From NCBI RefSeq assembly GCF_900103475.1, contig NZ_FNHG01000004.1, positions 124,001 to 188,000 on the forward strand: a stretch of DNA of 64,000 bases, read 5' to 3'. How positions within the stretch are numbered: the stretch's first letter is position 1; every line of letters starts with the position of its first letter. Source of the DNA: Maricaulis salignorans. GTDB taxonomy: Bacteria; Pseudomonadota; Alphaproteobacteria; Caulobacterales; Maricaulaceae. Position numbers and translations under genes: made by a program. Below are positions 23,419-31,850 of the stretch, piece by piece. The notes beneath the pieces were generated by a model, which had not been told where the DNA came from, made no database searches, and saw nothing but the letters and a program-made list of their open reading frames with translations.

Positions 23419-25440
23419 ATGGCAGGCAGGCAAACAATTCGCGGTGACCAGGTCTCCGGCGCCCCCCGGCCCGCCTCGGGCAGGATGGACCGGGAGATGG
23501 CCATCGCCTTCCGCCCGGTCGTACGCGGCTTCCTGATCGCGCTCTGTCTGTATTACAGCCTGCTCACACTATCCTATCTCATCTTCCCGCCGACCGATTA
23601 CCCCATGTGGGAATATGCCGGGATGCTGGTGCTGATCGGTGGCTCGGCCGCGGCGTCCGGCGTGATGCACCACACCAGCCGCAGGGCTTGCCGGCGCATC
23701 ATGATCGAGCTGTACAGCCTCGCGGCCAGCGCGATTGTGCTGGTCAATGTCATGGTCGTAATGGCGTTGCATTTCCAGGCCGAGAACCTGATCTACTTCA
23801 TCCTGGCGATGCCGGTTTTCGCGACAGCCTGCGTCAGCATGCGCAGCATGATCCCCAGCGTCGTTGTCACGGTTGCCACGATGATGATTTTCATCAGTAT
23901 CAAGGTTCCCGACATGCTGGTGCAGTATCTCTTCCTCGCCATGGCCGCGGGATTCGCCGCCATTGGCATGGCCACCCTGATGCGTGGCACAGTGCGCCGG
24001 GCGGTCCATGCGCGGCTCGAGGCCGATGAGAACCGGGCCCTGGCCGAAGCGCAGACATCGAAGGCCGAGACCCTCGCCCACCAGGCTCGTGAGCTGGCCG
24101 AACACGACTCGCTGACCGGTCTGGCGAACCGTTTCAGCTTCTTCAACGCCTTCGGCACCGCGCTCGCGAGCAATCGATCAGGCAGTTCGGTGACCGTGCT
24201 GGCCTTGGTCGATCTGGACGGCTTCAAACCCATTAATGACACTTATGGTCATTCCGCCGGCGACATGCTGCTCGGTTCTGTGGCGAAGCGCATCAAGGCC
24301 GCCGTCCCGCGGCGCAGCACGGTCGCGCGCCTTGGTGGCGACGAGTTTGCCATTCTGGTGCGCCGCGACCTGCTCCGGACCAGTGTCGAGCAGTTCGGCC
24401 GCGCGCTATGCGAGGCCATCGGGCAACCATACACACTCGACTCCGTCACCGCCAATCTCACCGCTTCGATTGGCCTGGTCGAGTGTGAGCACGGCACGCT
24501 GTCGATCCGGCAATTGATGGAGCGTGGCGATTACGCTCTGGACCAGGCGAAGAAGACCGCGCGCGGCGAAGCCATCCTGTTCACGCCGCGCCATGAACGC
24601 GAAATGCAGAGCATGGGCCAGGTTGACCAGGCCTTGCGTGCCGCCGATCTGGAGACAGAACTTCAGGTCTTCCTGCAACCGCAATTCGACCTCGAGCTCA
24701 ACCGGACCTACGGGTTCGAAGCCCTGGCCCGCTGGAATAGCGCCACCCTGGGACCGGTGAGTCCCGAACAGTTCATCCGCGTTGCCGAAACCTCGGGCCT
24801 GATCCGGAAAATCACCCAGATCCTGTTGCGCAAGACACTGCATCTGGTGACGAGTTGGCCGGAGCACCTCCACGTCTCCTTCAATCTGTCCGGTCATGAC
24901 CTGATGTCACCCGTCTCGGTCAGCGACATCCTCGACCTGGTCAAACAGAGCGGAATCGACCCGGCCCGTATCGAGTTCGAGATCACTGAAACGGCAATGA
25001 TGTCGGATATCGACCAGGCCCGCCGTTCGATTGAGCGCATCGCGGCCCTCGGCTGCCGACTCGCGCTCGATGATTTCGGTTCCGGCTATTCCAGCTTCAG
25101 CTATCTGCACCAATTGCCCGTCAGCAAGATCAAGATTGACCGCTCCTTCGTCGTCCCACTGTTGAAGGACGCATCGGCGAGCAAGATCATCCAGACCATC
25201 ATCAATCTGGGCCGGTCCCTCGATCTGGATTGCGTTGTCGAGGGGGTCGAATCCATCGCCGAGCTGGACATACTCAAGGGCATGCACGCGCGTTTTATCC
25301 AGGGCTATATCTTTGGCAAGCCAATGGAGGCCAAGGGCGTTCTTCCCTATCTCGCGGCCGAGGCCCGCGCCACCGACCGTCCCGCGCAAGCGGCGCCGGC
25401 CAAACTCTCCATCGTCAAACGCCCAATCCGCAAGGCCTGA
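23419..25440 (+). CDS. Membrane GGDEF-EAL protein (cyclic-di-GMP turnover)
   Basis: 673 residues from ATG 23419; a start at 23485 (MDREMAIAF) is also possible. Six membrane segments fill the first 200 residues, then a short linker helix. The GGDEF domain has the intact ARLGGDEFAIL site and the DLDGFKPINDTYGHSAGD metal/substrate motif but no RxxD inhibitory site. The EAL domain keeps FEALARW, the Asn of SFNLSGHDL, EITETAMM, DDFGSGYSSF, IKIDRSFV and the Glu of VVEGVES, so phosphodiesterase activity is plausible. It would make and/or degrade cyclic-di-GMP at the inner membrane. A CtrA-like box lies upstream, consistent with cell-cycle control. Confidence 0.94.
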   Translation: MAGRQTIRGDQVSGAPRPASGRMDREMAIAFRPVVRGFLIALCLYYSLLTLSYLIFPPTDYPMWEYAGMLVLIGGSAAASGVMHHTSRRACRRIMIELYSLAASAIVLVNVMVVMALHFQAENLIYFILAMPVFATACVSMRSMIPSVVVTVATMMIFISIKVPDMLVQYLFLAMAAGFAAIGMATLMRGTVRRAVHARLEADENRALAEAQTSKAETLAHQARELAEHDSLTGLANRFSFFNAFGTALASNRSGSSVTVLALVDLDGFKPINDTYGHSAGDMLLGSVAKRIKAAVPRRSTVARLGGDEFAILVRRDLLRTSVEQFGRALCEAIGQPYTLDSVTANLTASIGLVECEHGTLSIRQLMERGDYALDQAKKTARGEAILFTPRHEREMQSMGQVDQALRAADLETELQVFLQPQFDLELNRTYGFEALARWNSATLGPVSPEQFIRVAETSGLIRKITQILLRKTLHLVTSWPEHLHVSFNLSGHDLMSPVSVSDILDLVKQSGIDPARIEFEITETAMMSDIDQARRSIERIAALGCRLALDDFGSGYSSFSYLHQLPVSKIKIDRSFVVPLLKDASASKIIQTIINLGRSLDLDCVVEGVESIAELDILKGMHARFIQGYIFGKPMEAKGVLPYLAAEARATDRPAQAAPAKLSIVKRPIRKA

Positions 25441-25501
25441 GCCAGAAGCGCCAGCTGGCACCGGCAAGCATTTGTTAGGGCCGCAGCAGCACACTGCCCC
25501 C

Positions 25502-25888
25502 ATGCACCTCAGTCACACCCTCATCCTGACCATACTGGCTTGCGGCCTGACCGCGGCACCCGCCCGCGCCGGTGACAGATTGACCGGCTGGACCCGGGTC
25601 GGCTCGGTTTATGAGCGTGTCAGCCTGACAGAAGGCAATCAGGCCATGTGCGCTTCCCTGTGCGATGAGCAATCACAATGCCGTTCATGGGTCTGGACCC
25701 CGCCGGGACTGGAGGGCGTCGACGGCCAGTGCACCCTGCTGGCATCGACACCGGCACCCCGGCGCGCACCACAGCGAGTTACAGGCCTTGCCAGCGATAT
25801 CGCGGCACAGATCGAGGCCGCCAGCGAACGTCGCCCGAGCGCGCGCGAAATCGCCGCCTTGCAGGCGACCCTGCCCGGTCCACACTGA
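25502..25888 (+). CDS. Small secreted PAN/apple-like protein
   Basis: 128 residues with a signal peptide (MHLSHTLILTILACGLTAAP, cleavage after ARA). The mature part has ..GWTRVGSVYERVSLTEGNQA followed by C-x3-C-x5-C and a later C (MCASLCDEQSQCRSWVWTPP), which resembles the PAN/apple fold used in binding proteins or carbohydrates. It begins 61 bp after the GGDEF-EAL gene on the same strand and may be in its operon. Function unknown. Confidence 0.7.
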   Translation: MHLSHTLILTILACGLTAAPARAGDRLTGWTRVGSVYERVSLTEGNQAMCASLCDEQSQCRSWVWTPPGLEGVDGQCTLLASTPAPRRAPQRVTGLASDIAAQIEAASERRPSAREIAALQATLPGPH

Positions 25889-25998
25889 CATGCAGCCTCC
25901 GACCTGCACAATTTGATCGGTCGCGAACAGGATTCTTTTACCTACCGCTGGCATCATCACCCTGGACCATCCGGCAACGACACCGAAAGAGTATGTTC

Positions 25999-27081
25999 AT
26001 GGCCGTCATCAGCAAGTTGAACAGCCTGCTCGAATTGGCGAAAGAGCGCTCCAGTGATCGCCGTCGCACCCTGCTGCGCGAGGTCACCGACATGTTTTTT
26101 GACGAGCCGCCGGAACGCGATACGCCGGTCTCGCAGGAGTTTGATGACGTGCTCAGCGCGCTGGCGGAACAAACCGCACAGGGCGCGCGCGCCGAACTCG
26201 CCGAGCGTTTTGCCGATACCCCGCTGGCGCCTCGCGGCATGCTGCTCAAGCTTGCGCGTGACGCGATCGAAGTCGCTGCACCGATACTGGCGCGCTCGAC
26301 CGCATTGAGCGAAGCGGAACTCCTGTCGATCGCCGAGCAGGGCGCACAGCCGCAGCTCAAAGCAATCTCCCAGCGCGAACTGGTTTCCGAACGCCTGTCC
26401 GATACGATCGTCCGCCGCGGCGATGACGAAACCGTCGCCGTCCTGATCCGCAATGATGGTGCCCAATTATCGCGCGCCAGCTTCGAGACGGTTGCCGAAC
26501 GGGCCGAGCACTCAAGAATTCTCCAGGCTCCAGTGGTCAACCGCAAGGACACCCCGGCCGATCTGCTCGGCGATTTGATGCTGACGGTGGAAAATCATCT
26601 GCGCGATCACATCCTCGAGCGCTTTGACGGCATGGAGCCGGCGCTGGTCGAACAGGCGCTTGCCGCCTCCCACGCCCGGCTCAGCGAACGCATGAGCCAG
26701 GACCAGGATGTCGAGGAAGCCGAGAAATTCGTTCGCGGGATGGCGGTGCGCAAAATGCTCAATGGCGGCCTGCTGGCCCGCTTGCTGCGCGAACGAGAAA
26801 TGACGCGCTTCCACGTCGCGTTTGCGGAAATGACCGGGGTCGACCGCGTCGCGGCCCGCCGCGCCATCGACCAGGAATGCATCGACCCGCTGGCCCTGAT
26901 CTGCCGCTCGGCCGGATTCGACAAGGCCCTGTTCGTGACCCTCGCGGTCTTGCGCAGTAATGCCACTGAGGACGCCTTCCGGGACGCCAAGGAACTCGGT
27001 CTGCTCTATGACCGGATCACGGTCGAAGACGCAGCGCGCGCCATGCGCTTCTGGCGCATGCGCCGGGATGTCGCCGCCTAG
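25999..27081 (+). CDS. DUF2336 protein (first of two)
   Basis: 360 residues, almost entirely helical. The family pattern is seen in MFFDEPPERDTPVSQEFDDV and FADTPLAPRGMLLKLARDAI in the first part, SQRELVSERLSDTIVRRGDD in the middle, and CRSAGFDKALFVTLAVLR near the end. DUF2336 proteins are found in Caulobacterales and Rhizobiales and have HEAT-like helical repeats; their role is unknown. ATG 25999 is preferred because GAAAGAG lies eight bases upstream (another ATG at 25993 is too close). A paralogue is at 47543-48634. Confidence 0.85.
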   Translation: MAVISKLNSLLELAKERSSDRRRTLLREVTDMFFDEPPERDTPVSQEFDDVLSALAEQTAQGARAELAERFADTPLAPRGMLLKLARDAIEVAAPILARSTALSEAELLSIAEQGAQPQLKAISQRELVSERLSDTIVRRGDDETVAVLIRNDGAQLSRASFETVAERAEHSRILQAPVVNRKDTPADLLGDLMLTVENHLRDHILERFDGMEPALVEQALAASHARLSERMSQDQDVEEAEKFVRGMAVRKMLNGGLLARLLREREMTRFHVAFAEMTGVDRVAARRAIDQECIDPLALICRSAGFDKALFVTLAVLRSNATEDAFRDAKELGLLYDRITVEDAARAMRFWRMRRDVAA

Positions 27082-27168
27082 AGGCGGGACAGGACGGTCC
27101 CAAATCCCTGCCATACCGGGTGCCGGCGCGTGTTAGGCTGAGCCTCATCCGCAATCAGGGAAACATGC

Positions 27169-28113
27169 ATGGACACCCCGCTCGACCGCTTCACTCAACT
27201 TGCTGCCAGCCTGCGCGATACCAAGCCCCGGCCCGACCAGCAGGCCGCCGCCTTCGCGGCGGTCGCGCTTGTCCATGCCGAACACCCCGCCACAAAGCTT
27301 GTTGCAGCCACCCGGACACATCATGAAAGCTTGAAGGCGGCGCTGGGCAGCTTCCAGGCTCCCAACGGCTCGATGCGCTGGGTCTATGCGGCGATGCTGG
27401 CAGCACACGGCGTCGACACCGGACATTTCCTCGGCGCCCGCGAAGCCTTGCGGCAGGCGTGCGCGGCCTCGAAGACAGGCCGCTTGCATGCCGGCGGCGC
27501 CCGCGCGGCGCTCATCCTCAGCCTCGGTGAAGCCGGCCCCGATGTGGTGGACGCCTTTTACGCCATGAAGCGGGCCCTCCGCCCGCCCTGGTGGCGTTCG
27601 GATGATTCCGTCACCGATACATTCGCCGCCGCACACGTGCTCGCTGGGAGCCGACCAGAGACGGTCGTCGACGCCCGGGCCCATGCCGAGGCCGTATTCG
27701 GCGCAGACCGCGGCACCCGGGGATACCGGCGCGATGGCGCCCGTCAATGCGTTCTGCTCGGCCAGGCACCGGAGATCGTGCTGTCGCGCTTTATCGCGCT
27801 TGAGGATGCGCGGCGCGCCGACCGTTTCCTGCGCGGACGCAGTGATCGCTCAATGACAATGGAATGGGCGGTCGCCGGCCGCACACCGGCAGATCTGACC
27901 CGGATTTCCGACATGACGCGGACGATGCCGAAACCGCTGACATCGATCGGCTTTTGCCGCACCCGGTTGGCCAGCCTGATCGCGTTTGACGACCAGGCCC
28001 GCAATCCGGCCGGCAGCGCCAGCGCGCTCGCCGCCGTGATCGCGGCCCAGGCGGCGATGATTGCCGCAATCACCGCGAGCAGTGTTGCCGCGACGTCAGC
28101 GGCCAGCAATTAG
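27169..28113 (+). CDS. DUF4003-like protein
   Basis: 314 residues, helical, opening with MDTPLDRFTQLAASL. Phrases such as WVYAAMLAAHGVDTGHFLGA and FYAMKRALRPPWWRSDDSVT (a PWW..D motif) resemble DUF4003, a family of bacterial proteins of unknown function. The C-terminal 40 residues are an Ala-rich hydrophobic helix (SALAAVIAAQAAMIAAITAS), possibly a membrane tail. The ribosome-binding site is AGGGAA. It follows the DUF2336 gene by 87 bp on the same strand. Confidence 0.55.
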   Translation: MDTPLDRFTQLAASLRDTKPRPDQQAAAFAAVALVHAEHPATKLVAATRTHHESLKAALGSFQAPNGSMRWVYAAMLAAHGVDTGHFLGAREALRQACAASKTGRLHAGGARAALILSLGEAGPDVVDAFYAMKRALRPPWWRSDDSVTDTFAAAHVLAGSRPETVVDARAHAEAVFGADRGTRGYRRDGARQCVLLGQAPEIVLSRFIALEDARRADRFLRGRSDRSMTMEWAVAGRTPADLTRISDMTRTMPKPLTSIGFCRTRLASLIAFDDQARNPAGSASALAAVIAAQAAMIAAITASSVAATSAASN

Positions 28114-28171
28114 ACCAGCGGACAGGATTGGCGAGGCCGCACGCCCGGCCCGGGAAAGCAGCGGGCTTCGA

Positions 28172-29341
28172 TCAGGTTGAGCTGGCGTCGACGGCGGTTG
28201 GCGGCGAAAACAGCTCGGCGCCCTGTTCGAGATAGATCGAACTGGACGGGAAGGCGAAATCCGTTCCGGCCTCTTCGACAATGGTCTTGATCGTGAAGGC
28301 GAGTTCTTCCTTCAGTGCCAGCCACTCGCCCCAATTAGTCGTCCGGGTGAAGCAGTAGAGCATGAAATCGATCGAGGACGGGCCGAAGCTGTCCACACGC
28401 ATGAAGGTCGACACCTCCGGTGCCTGGGCATAGCCGGGATGTGTGGTGACATAGTCGAGCACGCGGTCACGTATGGTCTTGAGTTGTTCAACCGTCGTGT
28501 CATAGCGCACGCTGATGATCCAATAGGTCCGGCGGTGCGACATGCGTGAGAAATTCGTCACCGCCTGATCCGACAATTTCGAGTTGGGCACATAAACCGG
28601 CCCCTTGTCGAACCGGCGGACAACGGTAGAGCGGAAATTGATCTCCTCGACTGTGCCTTCGACAACGCCATCAACCTTGATCCAGTCGCCCGGCAGGAAG
28701 CGCTTCTCCGCCAGGATGAGCAGGCCGGCGATCAGGTTCTTGAACAAGTCCTGCGCACCCAGGCCAACGGCCACACCGAACAGGCCCAGCCCGGCAATGA
28801 TGCCGCCAACGGGAATATCCCAGATCTGCAGGACTGCCGCAGCGCCGACGATGATGAAAAGGATCCGCATCGCCTTGGTCAACCAGTCGAGCATCACCGG
28901 CGTGAGCGCATTCTCCAGCGCCCGCATCAGATGAATAAACGGATCGACCGCATTGTGCAGCGCCCAGAAAATGCCGATCGCCACCAGGGAGGGGATGATC
29001 CGGTCGGCCTCGGAAAGGTCCGCGCCTCCGGTTCCCGCCTCGAGAATCTTGACCGCGAAGAAGAGCGAGATGATGATCGGCAGAAGCTTCAACGGCCCGG
29101 CAAGCGCGTCAACGACAGCATCATCAACGCCATTCTCGGTCTTCTGTGCCATGCGTTTGAGCACGGTAAGCAAGGTTCTCGCGAGCACGGATCGCAAGGT
29201 AATCCCGAGCACGACAATAATGATCGCGCTCACCCCATGTCCGACACTGACCCCCAGAAACGAGGTCTGCCAGACCCCGGCCGCCTGAGCCCATAATTCG
29301 CCGGTATGGGCAAGGAAGCCGGTATCGTCCTGGACGCGCAT
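28172..29341 (-). CDS. MscS-family mechanosensitive ion channel
   Basis: 389 residues with four or five membrane segments and the MscS core. The pore-lining TM3 region is GGIIAGLGLFGVAVGLGAQD followed by LFKNLIAGLLILAEK; the beta domain then has RFLPGDWIKVDGVVEGTVEE and IRFRS-like NFRSTVVRRFDKGPVYVPNS. It opens under membrane tension to release solutes. The ATG at 29341 overlaps the prfC stop by one base (TGATG), so it is likely co-translated with prfC. Confidence 0.93.
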   Translation of the reverse strand: MRVQDDTGFLAHTGELWAQAAGVWQTSFLGVSVGHGVSAIIIVVLGITLRSVLARTLLTVLKRMAQKTENGVDDAVVDALAGPLKLLPIIISLFFAVKILEAGTGGADLSEADRIIPSLVAIGIFWALHNAVDPFIHLMRALENALTPVMLDWLTKAMRILFIIVGAAAVLQIWDIPVGGIIAGLGLFGVAVGLGAQDLFKNLIAGLLILAEKRFLPGDWIKVDGVVEGTVEEINFRSTVVRRFDKGPVYVPNSKLSDQAVTNFSRMSHRRTYWIISVRYDTTVEQLKTIRDRVLDYVTTHPGYAQAPEVSTFMRVDSFGPSSIDFMLYCFTRTTNWGEWLALKEELAFTIKTIVEEAGTDFAFPSSSIYLEQGAELFSPPTAVDASST

Positions 29342-30948
29342 CAGTTCGCCCTTTCCCTGACATGGTGGAAGATCAACTCGGGAAATTTCTCCTGCGAGTA
29401 GGAAACTTCCCAATTGCTCTTGGCCAGAAAGACCGGGTTGCCGTCGATATCGACGGCCATGGCCGATTTGTGCCGGTCGGCAAACAGATCGATCTGCTCT
29501 TCTGTCCCGCCAAGCCAGCGCGCCGTTTCATAGGGGGCTGCCTCGAACGTCACTTCAAGGCCGTATTCGGCCGCGACGCGTTCGCGCATCACATCGATCT
29601 GCAGGGCGCCGACTGCGCCCACAATGAAGTCGCCGCCGAGCACGGGGCGGAAGAGCTGGGTGACCCCCTCCTCGGCCAGGCTTTCGAGCGCCTTCTTGAG
29701 ATGTTTCGCCTTGAGCGGATCGGCCAGCCGCGCACGGCGCAGGATTTCAGGTGCGAAATTCGGGATGCCCGAGAAGCGCAGCTTGCCGCTTTCCGACAGG
29801 CTGTCGCCAACGCGCAAGGTACCGTGATTGGGCACGCCCATCACATCGCCGGCAAAGGCCTCATCAGCAATTTCGCGATCCTGGGCGAAGAAGAGGATGG
29901 GCGAGGAGACGGTCAATTGCTTGCCGCCTTCGGTTTTCAGCTTCATGCCGCGGCGGAACTTGCCCGAACACAGGCGCACGAAGGCGACGCGGTCGCGGTG
30001 ATTGGCGTCCATATTCGCCTGCACCTTGAAGACAAAGCCCGAGACTTCCTTGTCACCGGGCTCGACCTGGGTGGATTGACCATTGATCTGCACCGGCATG
30101 GGCGCGGGTCCTGGAATCTTGTCCGCCAGCCCGTCGAGCAATTCGCGCACGCCGAAGCCGCGCAGCGCCGAGCCGAAGAAGACCGGCGTCATATGGCCCT
30201 CCAGGAAGCTTTGTGGATTGAAGGTCGGGCAGAGCTCCCGCGCCACCTCGGCGCCGTCGCGAGCCTCCTCGATTTCCGCATCCGACAGCAACTCACGGAT
30301 TTCCGGCCCCTCGAGCGAAAGGCGTTCCGATGCCGCTTCGCGATCATGCTCGACACCCGGGCGCTGATAGAGCACCAGTTCATCGCTCACCAGGTCAACC
30401 ACGCCCTTGAAGCGCTGGCCGGACCCGACCGGCCACTGCATCGGCACGGCATCAAGCGCGAGCTTGTCCTGGATATCCTGCAGCAAATCGACCGGATCGA
30501 GCGCCTCGCGGTCCATCTTGTTGATCAGGGTGACAATCGGGATGTCACGCAGGCGGCAGACCTCGACCAGTTTCAGCGTCCGTGGCTCAACGCCCTTGGC
30601 GGCATCGAGCACCATGATGGCGCTGTCGGCAGCGGTCAGCGTTCGATACGTATCCTCGGAAAAGTCTTCGTGACCGGGCGTGTCGAGCAGGTTGAAGAGC
30701 AAGCCGCGATGTTCGAAGGTCATTACCGAGGCGGAGACGGAAATCCCGCGCTCCTGCTCGATCTTCATCCAGTCGGAACGGGTGCGGCGGTTTTCGCCGC
30801 GTGCGCGGACCTGCCCCGCCATGCGGATGGCACCGGCCGCCAAGAGCATGGTCTCGGTCAGCGTGGTCTTGCCGGCGTCAGGATGTGAGATGATGGCGAA
30901 GCTGCGGCGACGCGCCCATTCCGGCGCATCAATCGTCGGAGAAGTCAT
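29341..30948 (-). CDS. prfC: Peptide chain release factor 3
   Basis: 535 residues, a translational GTPase that recycles RF1/RF2 from the ribosome. The G1 loop is SHPDAGKTTLTE, G3 is DTPGHEDFSEDTYR, and G4 is NKMDRE. The RF3-specific C-terminal domain (for example FEAAPYETARWLGGTEEQID) is complete. Length matches the family (about 530 residues). The downstream MscS gene overlaps the stop codon. Confidence 0.96.
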   Translation of the reverse strand: MTSPTIDAPEWARRRSFAIISHPDAGKTTLTETMLLAAGAIRMAGQVRARGENRRTRSDWMKIEQERGISVSASVMTFEHRGLLFNLLDTPGHEDFSEDTYRTLTAADSAIMVLDAAKGVEPRTLKLVEVCRLRDIPIVTLINKMDREALDPVDLLQDIQDKLALDAVPMQWPVGSGQRFKGVVDLVSDELVLYQRPGVEHDREAASERLSLEGPEIRELLSDAEIEEARDGAEVARELCPTFNPQSFLEGHMTPVFFGSALRGFGVRELLDGLADKIPGPAPMPVQINGQSTQVEPGDKEVSGFVFKVQANMDANHRDRVAFVRLCSGKFRRGMKLKTEGGKQLTVSSPILFFAQDREIADEAFAGDVMGVPNHGTLRVGDSLSESGKLRFSGIPNFAPEILRRARLADPLKAKHLKKALESLAEEGVTQLFRPVLGGDFIVGAVGALQIDVMRERVAAEYGLEVTFEAAPYETARWLGGTEEQIDLFADRHKSAMAVDIDGNPVFLAKSNWEVSYSQEKFPELIFHHVRERAN

Positions 30949-30988
30949 GAACTGGCCCGCTGAGAGTGCAAGCCCCGAACTAGCCCGA

Positions 30989-31402
30989 TCAGTATGCGCT
31001 GTGCAAGTTTTCCGTCACCCGATGCCAGACTTCCTCATTGATAACCTCCGGGTCCAGCGCGCCATCCTTCTGACGCTTCCAGAGATAGGTCAGGATGATC
31101 ATGGGCACGTTGGCAAAGCGCAGACCGACATCATCGGGACCGGTCGCACCGGCCGGGCGGACGCCAAGCACCGCATTGGCACCCGGTGCGCGGTAGGCGA
31201 TCAGGGCTGCAAGGTGTTTGGTCCGGTCCGGCTTGTTGGTCGCCATCAGGGGGTCAACAAACAGCGCCTCGCGCAGTAGCAGCGTGAGGTGCCCGGTGGT
31301 CAGCGTCTCGAACTGGGCCGCCGGCAAGGGAATGGTGCCGTCCTGGAGGACAGAGACCAGGTCCCCCAGGTCAAAAACGGTTTCGTTGAACAAGAACAGC
31401 AT
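30989..31402 (-). CDS. Conserved-looking protein of unknown function
   Basis: 137 residues beginning MLFLFNETVFDLGDLVSVLQ. There is no signal peptide or membrane segment. A GGGGAT run precedes the chosen ATG by eight bases; the frame extends 13 codons further up without a better start. The mixed composition and normal codon use suggest a real cytosolic protein. It lies between DUF1491 and prfC on the same strand with 54 and 40 bp gaps, so it may be in their operon. No family recognised. Confidence 0.65.
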   Translation of the reverse strand: MLFLFNETVFDLGDLVSVLQDGTIPLPAAQFETLTTGHLTLLLREALFVDPLMATNKPDRTKHLAALIAYRAPGANAVLGVRPAGATGPDDVGLRFANVPMIILTYLWKRQKDGALDPEVINEEVWHRVTENLHSAY

Positions 31403-31456
31403 CGAAGATCCCCGCGAGCTCCCACAATTCCTCAGTCCCACTCTAGGGCCGGGTCG

Positions 31457-31798
31457 TTAAGAATCCTCCACCGGCTCGGTCAGAAAATGGCGGCCCCGCC
31501 GATCCTCGATCTCGATCACCCAGATATCCGGATCGCCATCGGCCCGGCGTTGGCAATAGGCGTCGATCTCGGCCTCCGCGAGTGGCGCCCGGGCATGGCG
31601 GGTCCAGATCCGCTCCCCGTTTTCGTCCCGCGCCGGGACAAAAAGCTCTGCCTGCCCGGTCAGGTTTGCCACTTTGACGAGTACAGCCCCCGCATCTTCG
31701 TCTCCATGGCGAATCACATAAGCGGCGGCCAACGCCGATTCAGCCCTTCGCAACAAGGCATCCACCCAGAATTTTGTCTTCAGTTGAATCATTTTCAT
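31457..31798 (-). CDS. DUF1491 family protein
   Basis: 113 residues. LKTKFWVDALLRRAESALAA, then VIRHGDEDAGAVLVKVANLT and the Asp/Ile-rich end DPDIWVIEIEDRRGRHFL are the DUF1491 pattern found across alphaproteobacteria, function unknown. Starts at 31798 or 31792 are equally possible; neither has a clear ribosome-binding site. A perfect CtrA-type box lies 19 bp upstream, shared with the divergent gene. Confidence 0.87.
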   Translation of the reverse strand: MKMIQLKTKFWVDALLRRAESALAAAYVIRHGDEDAGAVLVKVANLTGQAELFVPARDENGERIWTRHARAPLAEAEIDAYCQRRADGDPDIWVIEIEDRRGRHFLTEPVEDS

Positions 31799-31816
31799 TG
31801 CTGGCCGCTGAATTGC

Positions 31817-31831
31817 TTAATAACGTATTAA
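31817..31831. promoter_or_regulatory. Perfect CtrA-type box TTAA-N7-TTAA
   Basis: TTAA-TAACGTA-TTAA followed by C, an exact match to the CtrA consensus, in the 52-bp gap between the divergent DUF1491 gene and the BcsB-like gene. It is only 19-20 bp from either start, closer than is usual for activation, so repression or control of a nearby start is as likely. Motif evidence only. Confidence 0.55.
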
Positions 31832-31850
31832 CGGGGTAAGGGAGCGTTTT

